From Circinella umbellata (Eukaryota; Mucoromycota; Mucoromycetes; Mucorales; Lichtheimiaceae): a stretch of DNA of 20,004 bases. The translations under genes and the position numbers were made by a program. Shown piece after piece: positions 16,701-20,004 of the stretch; the stretch's first letter is position 1, and each line of letters starts with the position of its first letter. The notes beneath the pieces were generated by a model. The model was not told where the DNA came from. It ran no database searches and saw nothing but the letters and a program-made list of their open reading frames with translations. The DNA lies in assembly GCA_025093555.1 (NCBI GenBank), contig JAIWNF010000162.1:1-20004 (forward strand), written 5' to 3'.

Positions 16701-17609
16701 TTCACCTCAAAGTAGATTGGACCAACATAACTAGTTTAACTGTTCGTGACTTCCCCTTTCTTTTATTGTTGTCAAAGGTCACGATATATCGCATCAAGAG
16801 TTCTTACACCATCAACAATTGTGGCACGAAATATTAGTAAAAGATGCCTTTCAGTACAACGTACCAACACAACAGCTACATCGATGTAACCCTCAACAAT
16901 GCAGACGACACCAGCATCGAGTAAAAGATTTTTTTGACCTTTTGGATGCTGGCAAATATGTTTTGACACACGAATTTTCTTGCCTAATTGACTCATCATC
17001 TACTACGCTTCCTATCCAGCAACCCATAACCTTATTTATATCCGCACAATTTCTTAATAATATTCCAATTATCAATATTACTACCAAACTATATCGCGCA
17101 CAATTCTTACCACACTTCAATCAGTTGCCTGATTGGTATCCCGTGCTTCTAAAGCAAAGTGGAAAACCTTTTGGAATAGTTCTTTTCCACATAGGGCACA
17201 CACAATCTGGTGGCGCATATTGCATCAAGAACTATCTTGTAAACAATGCCTCCATCAACTGATACCACACGTATTTACCACACCTACCTGTGTTTTCTGT
17301 GAATCAACTGATACACCTCAACACTTTGTGTGGGAATGTTCTATCAAACAATCAGTCTGGAAAAACATTGCATCTCGCTATTTGGTCTCTCCTCATGAGC
17401 TCACCATTGATCACATCATCTCTTTTTCACTGCCTGATTTATCAGTACGTCCTGAATTCAACCTTACGTTTTTTGACATTATTGCCACCACTCTATTACA
17501 AATTTGGTCCGCTCATTGGCAATTTGTCTTTCACCAAACAACCTTCTGGTCAACCGGTGTCATGGCCAAAACAATTCTTCACCTTCGTAAAATCCATTTG
17601 GAACAATAA
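13783..17609 (+). pseudogene. LINE ORF2: endonuclease-reverse transcriptase, broken
   Basis: The start is ATG 13783, with LTFASLNFRGLKK. A frame change occurs in an (ACAAAAAC)n stretch at about 13844-13880. The endonuclease then has DIIALQET, LGDFNYN (near 14220), TSNIDFI and RTDHHAV. Another shift lies between 14600 and 14830. The RT region (about 15190-16450) has PGIDGIPY, NWRPISL, EKAYDRV, a QEDPLSP where QGDPLSP is usual, and catalytic YADD at 15947-15958. In-frame stops are TAG 15044, TGA 15446 and TGA 16133. Shifts follow near 16800 and 17130. The C-terminus carries C-x2-C-x8-H-x4-C (CVFC...H...C, about 17292-17341), a zf-RVT-like finger, and ends KIHLEQ. In the family this protein nicks the target and copies LINE RNA; this copy cannot. 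Confidence 0.88.
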
Positions 17610-17770
17610 CACGCATTCAGCCAGCATGTTTAATTAATCATATTCCTACATTATTTCTTTAATAACTTAGTTTTTTTCTCTCTTTAGTAATTGGTTAATA
17701 TATAGAATTTCTTTCACACATCCTAATTTTGGGACAATAAATTTCTTCTACAAAAAAAATAAAAATAAAC
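17610..17770 (+). other. LINE 3' UTR, AATAAA signal and A-rich tail
   Basis: After the ORF2 stop comes a 140-base A/T-rich UTR, AATAAA at 17736-17741, and an A-rich tail broken by a few T and C (17752-17770). This is the usual end of an L1-like insertion. The next base belongs to an inverted Ty3 LTR. Confidence 0.75.
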
Positions 17771-18122
17771 AAAGTATGACGTATCTTTAATTATGCTTTG
17801 CTGACATTTCGTGTATTTCCCTATTTGGACCATGATTTATAAGAACACAGAAGTCTGTCTTCTATAATGATATAAGGTTACAGCTGCGTAGATATATCAT
17901 ATCGTCAACCGCTCAAAGTCTAATCTTATATTCATAATTCACGCGACCATGACAAATATAAATCTTACGTATACACATATCAATATATCCTACTGATAAT
18001 AAGATTCATATAAATAGAGATAATATTTTATTTTAATAAACTTCAGTTCAATTATTGTTCTTTTGGGTCTCGTTGACTTTTTTAACGTCTCTTTTATTTT
18101 ATTATATTTGATTGATATAACA
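17771..18122 (+). repeat. Third Ty3 LTR copy, inverted and truncated
   Basis: This is the same LTR family as 7332-7751 and 12791-13211 but in the opposite orientation; it ends TTGATTGATATAACA at 18122. About 55 bp of its start are missing and are replaced by the LINE tail. It is more diverged: several substitutions plus a 15-bp deletion between two TAATCTTA direct repeats (around 17921-17935). It is an older, solo copy. Confidence 0.9.
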
Positions 18123-18259
18123 AATACTAATTATACTTTTTTTTATACTGTAGCTTCTTTTCTCATTTATTACTATCAGTTCATTCCTTTTTTGCATATG
18201 ATTTAAAAAAAACATCAATGCACACACAATAAAAACAATTCTCAATACGCGAACAAGTT
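18123..18259. other. Spacer between LTR copy 3 and LINE ORF1 remnant
   Basis: AT-rich with T and A runs. No feature recognised; it could be the 5' leader of the following LINE ORF1. Confidence 0.4.
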
Positions 18260-19265
18260 TAACAATAATAATCGCCCCAAAACAATGCATTAAATAACCA
18301 GAAGCATCTATCGCTCTATTTATTCATCATCTGGAGATATTGCACCTCTTGATATTGGAAAACACATACAAACTACAGATTATTCTCACTCAATTAATCG
18401 TCTCAGTCTGTTTTTTTTGAAACAACATCAATTATGACGAATCATTCTACTATTTTCAATGCCATCAAACAATTTCATTCAGCTCATCTTCTTGGTGTTC
18501 AACTTCGTTTCAAAGATAAACAAGTAGGCATTGAAATCACACCACGCGATACTGGTCAACGTCCAACCTTGTCTACTACTGGTTTATCATCAAAGGTCAA
18601 AACTATCCTTGGTACTCCTGCATTACATAAAGGCTCTGGTTTTGATTATCATCAACTTATATGACCTCCCTCACGTTCCAATAAATGATTTGATTCAAGC
18701 TATTCAACATATATACTTCAACCCTATGGATGCATCTTAGACATTAGTCTTTTCCTGTCTACTCCTCATAATTTTTTTATGGGCCAAGGATATATCTCCC
18801 TCAATGTTACATACTCTGATGAACCATTGTCAACACATACTTTGCTTTACCCTAGTCTTAATCATAAAAGTCAGAGCTTTTTGGAAAGGCTCTCCTCCAT
18901 ATTGTCATATATGCCATGAAGATACACACGAAGAAGAAGTCTATCCTAAAGCCAAGTCTCATAATGTTCAAGCTTGCTCTCTTTATGGAGATTATGGTCA
19001 TCTATCTATCAACTGCCCCCAATAAGAAGTAGTTGAGGTAGCTCAGTAACAACATATAGGTTCCACAACAGGTTCGGTGCGGTGCCACCTGAATTAAATG
19101 AAGGTTCACTTGGTGTTGGTCTTCAGTTCAAGCAGTTTATTTGGTAATGCTGATCAAGACAGTGATGACGATTTTTCTTCAGCACTACCATCTCCCAACA
19201 TAGAAATTGACCAAGAGGGATCACTTAATACTAATCCTTCTTTGAATAATGCCCAACAAAAATAA
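18260..19265 (+). pseudogene. Decayed LINE ORF1 with two damaged zinc knuckles
   Basis: Pieces in different plus frames follow one another. They are SIYSSSGDIAPLDIGKHI; a start at 18434 with FNAIKQFHSAHLLGVQLRF; LYDLPHVPINDLIQAIQHIY; GQGYISLNVTYSDEPL; then two zinc knuckles. Knuckle 1 (about 18903-18944) is C-x2-C-x4-H-x4-Y and knuckle 2 (about 18975-19016) is C-x2-Y-x4-H-x4-C. Each has the exact CCHC spacing with one Cys replaced by Tyr (TAT at 18942 and 18984). After the knuckles an acidic Ser/Asn tail (DQDSDDDFSSALPSPN) ends at about 19265. Zinc-knuckle ORF1 proteins bind LINE RNA. No ORF2 follows, so this is a fragment of a separate LINE; its tail does not match that at 13212-13763. Confidence 0.65.
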
Positions 19266-19615
19266 GCCAAAGGACTTACTGCTGCGTTATACCAATGATT
19301 CCAACTTTCTCTCCCTTGGAATCACCAACTATTACTTTTGGTACTACAGGTAACCATATCTCCACTGGCTCACAAAAGTGTTCGTCACTCTATCACTTTT
19401 TCTCTTCTTACTTCTCTATCTCAGTAACTACTAACACCAAAGAGACATAATATATACCAAAAGAATCACAAATTAAATATGAATCTGAATTTTAATTGGA
19501 AGCGGAGATTAAATAATAATATTTTTTAAAAAACAGCTACCAAAGATAATATACTGACGAACACTTTTTGTGAGCACCTTTTAAATATTAGAAATAATGA
19601 TAAATAATTTTTATT
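19266..19615. other. Non-coding stretch before the Tc1 remnant
   Basis: No gene is recognised. The left part is C/T-rich and may be decayed LINE sequence. The right part is A/T-rich and would hold the 3' UTR and terminal repeat of the minus-strand Tc1 element, but no convincing terminal repeat is visible. Confidence 0.4.
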
Positions 19616-19930
19616 TTAGTAGTCTGTCCATAATCCTTTTTGCTGAATAACTTGTTCTACTCGTCGTGGCATTGTATATATGTATTTTTGGCACTCTTCA
19701 GCTGTAATATCATACCAAATTTTGGATGAACGCTCAAATAACTCATCTAAATTTGCAGCTGGCTTATTATAGTTATTATAAGTCTTCTTTTTAATAATGC
19801 CCACATATTTCAATTGGATTCAAATCAGGTGACTGGGGAGGCCATTCCATGACCTTAAAATCTTGTTTTGTAACCATTCTTGTACAATTTTAGCTGTATG
19901 CTTGGGATCATTATCTTGCATTGCAGCCGG
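19616..19930 (-). pseudogene. Tc1/mariner transposase, C-terminal fragment
   Basis: From the minus strand: MQDNDPKHTAKIVQEWL, then, in a second frame, EWPPQSPDLNPIE, then in a third the C-terminal block EECQKYIYTMPRRVEQVIQQKG, ending WTDY at TAA 19618-19616. QDND holds the second catalytic Asp and DLNPIE the third acidic residue of the Tc1-type DD34E triad. The first Asp and the DNA-binding domains are missing: the frame is cut at 19931 where the dispersed repeat starts. At least two frame changes (near 19858 and 19812) look like single-base losses in A or G runs. Confidence 0.8.
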
Positions 19931-20004
19931 TGTGGATGTTTTATATTAAATTTATAAGTAGATATATTTATTCAGCTACAACAGATGCTTATGTATTTTA
20001 TAGT
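19931..20004 (+). repeat. Dispersed repeat, copy 2 (runs off the window)
   Basis: This has the same sequence and orientation as 4055-4131, beginning TGTGGATGTTTT and ending TATTTTATAGT at the window edge. It interrupts the Tc1 transposase frame just upstream of its QDND motif. The remainder lies outside the window. Confidence 0.8.

Larger units (their letters stand above)
13212..17770 (+). mobile_element. 5'-truncated L1-like LINE
   Basis: In order on the plus strand: the tail of ORF1, ORF2 with APE endonuclease, reverse transcriptase and C-terminal zinc finger, then a 3' UTR with AATAAA and an A-rich tail. The 5' end begins inside ORF1 exactly at the outer edge of the Ty3 LTR, and the 3' tail ends exactly at an inverted LTR copy. 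No target duplication is visible (GATACAACA before, AAAGTATGA after). ORF2 has at least four frameshifts and three stops. Confidence 0.85.

Noticed and set aside
7332..19265. RIP-type (CpA to TpA) mutation of repeats
   Set aside because: The TGG to TGA changes correspond to CpC to TpC on the other strand, and LTR differences are few. The pattern does not fit classic RIP.
19570..19577. Shared GAGCACC near 4132 and 19571 as a Tc1 terminal repeat
   Set aside because: Only seven to eight bases match, and the flanks differ; too short to support a terminal repeat.
1..20004. CRISPR array, phage or bacterial defence system
   Set aside because: No regularly spaced identical repeats, no cas-like genes and no bacterial gene organisation are present.

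Overview
The window looks like nuclear DNA of an early-diverging, AT-rich fungus (Mucoromycota or Glomeromycotina type). That placement is an inference. It rests on an Asp tRNA gene of ordinary eukaryotic form, one host-type gene with short GT-AG introns, and L1-like LINEs plus a chromodomain Ty3/gypsy element of the kind seen in Mucoromycota. No bacterial operon, CRISPR array or ribosome binding site pattern is present. Almost everything else is transposable-element sequence, nested and broken in stages.

Layout, left to right. 1-860: AT-rich DNA, a GC-rich foldable patch (541-680) and tRNA-Asp(GTC) at 687-758. 856-1435: a large imperfect palindrome next to 18-bp tandem repeats. 1754-5770 (minus strand): one decayed LINE whose ORF1 is split into three pieces by two later insertions. 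These are a very AT-rich Merlin/IS1595-type DNA transposon with an ISXO2-like transposase and a second, unknown ORF (about 2583-3896), and a roughly 1.1-kb insertion (4046-5163) flanked by the direct repeat ACCGT. 6735-7286 (minus): the 3' exons of a spliced host-type gene with a Pro-Thr repeat, cut off inside an upstream intron by the next element. 7332-13211 (minus): a complete Ty3/gypsy chromovirus with two 420-421 bp LTRs that differ at only three places, yet gag-pol carries many frameshifts and two stops. 13212-17770 (plus): a 5'-truncated L1-like LINE with the tail of ORF1, a broken endonuclease-RT ORF2, an AATAAA signal and an A-rich tail. The tail runs straight into a third, inverted and truncated copy of the Ty3 LTR (17771-18122). 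18260-19265 (plus): a separate decayed LINE ORF1 with two zinc knuckles, each missing one cysteine. 19616-19930 (minus): the C-terminal part of a Tc1/mariner transposase. It is cut by a 74-bp repeat that also starts near the edge of the 4046-5163 insertion.

Apart from the tRNA, the truncated host-type gene and possibly the small Merlin ORFs, I see no intact gene. The most interesting points are the three-piece LINE that dates two insertions, the unknown Merlin companion ORF, a candidate central polypurine tract in the Ty3 element, the conflict between young LTRs and a wrecked coding region, the inverted LTR pair around a LINE without target duplications, and the palindrome at 856-1310. No clear undescribed system was found.
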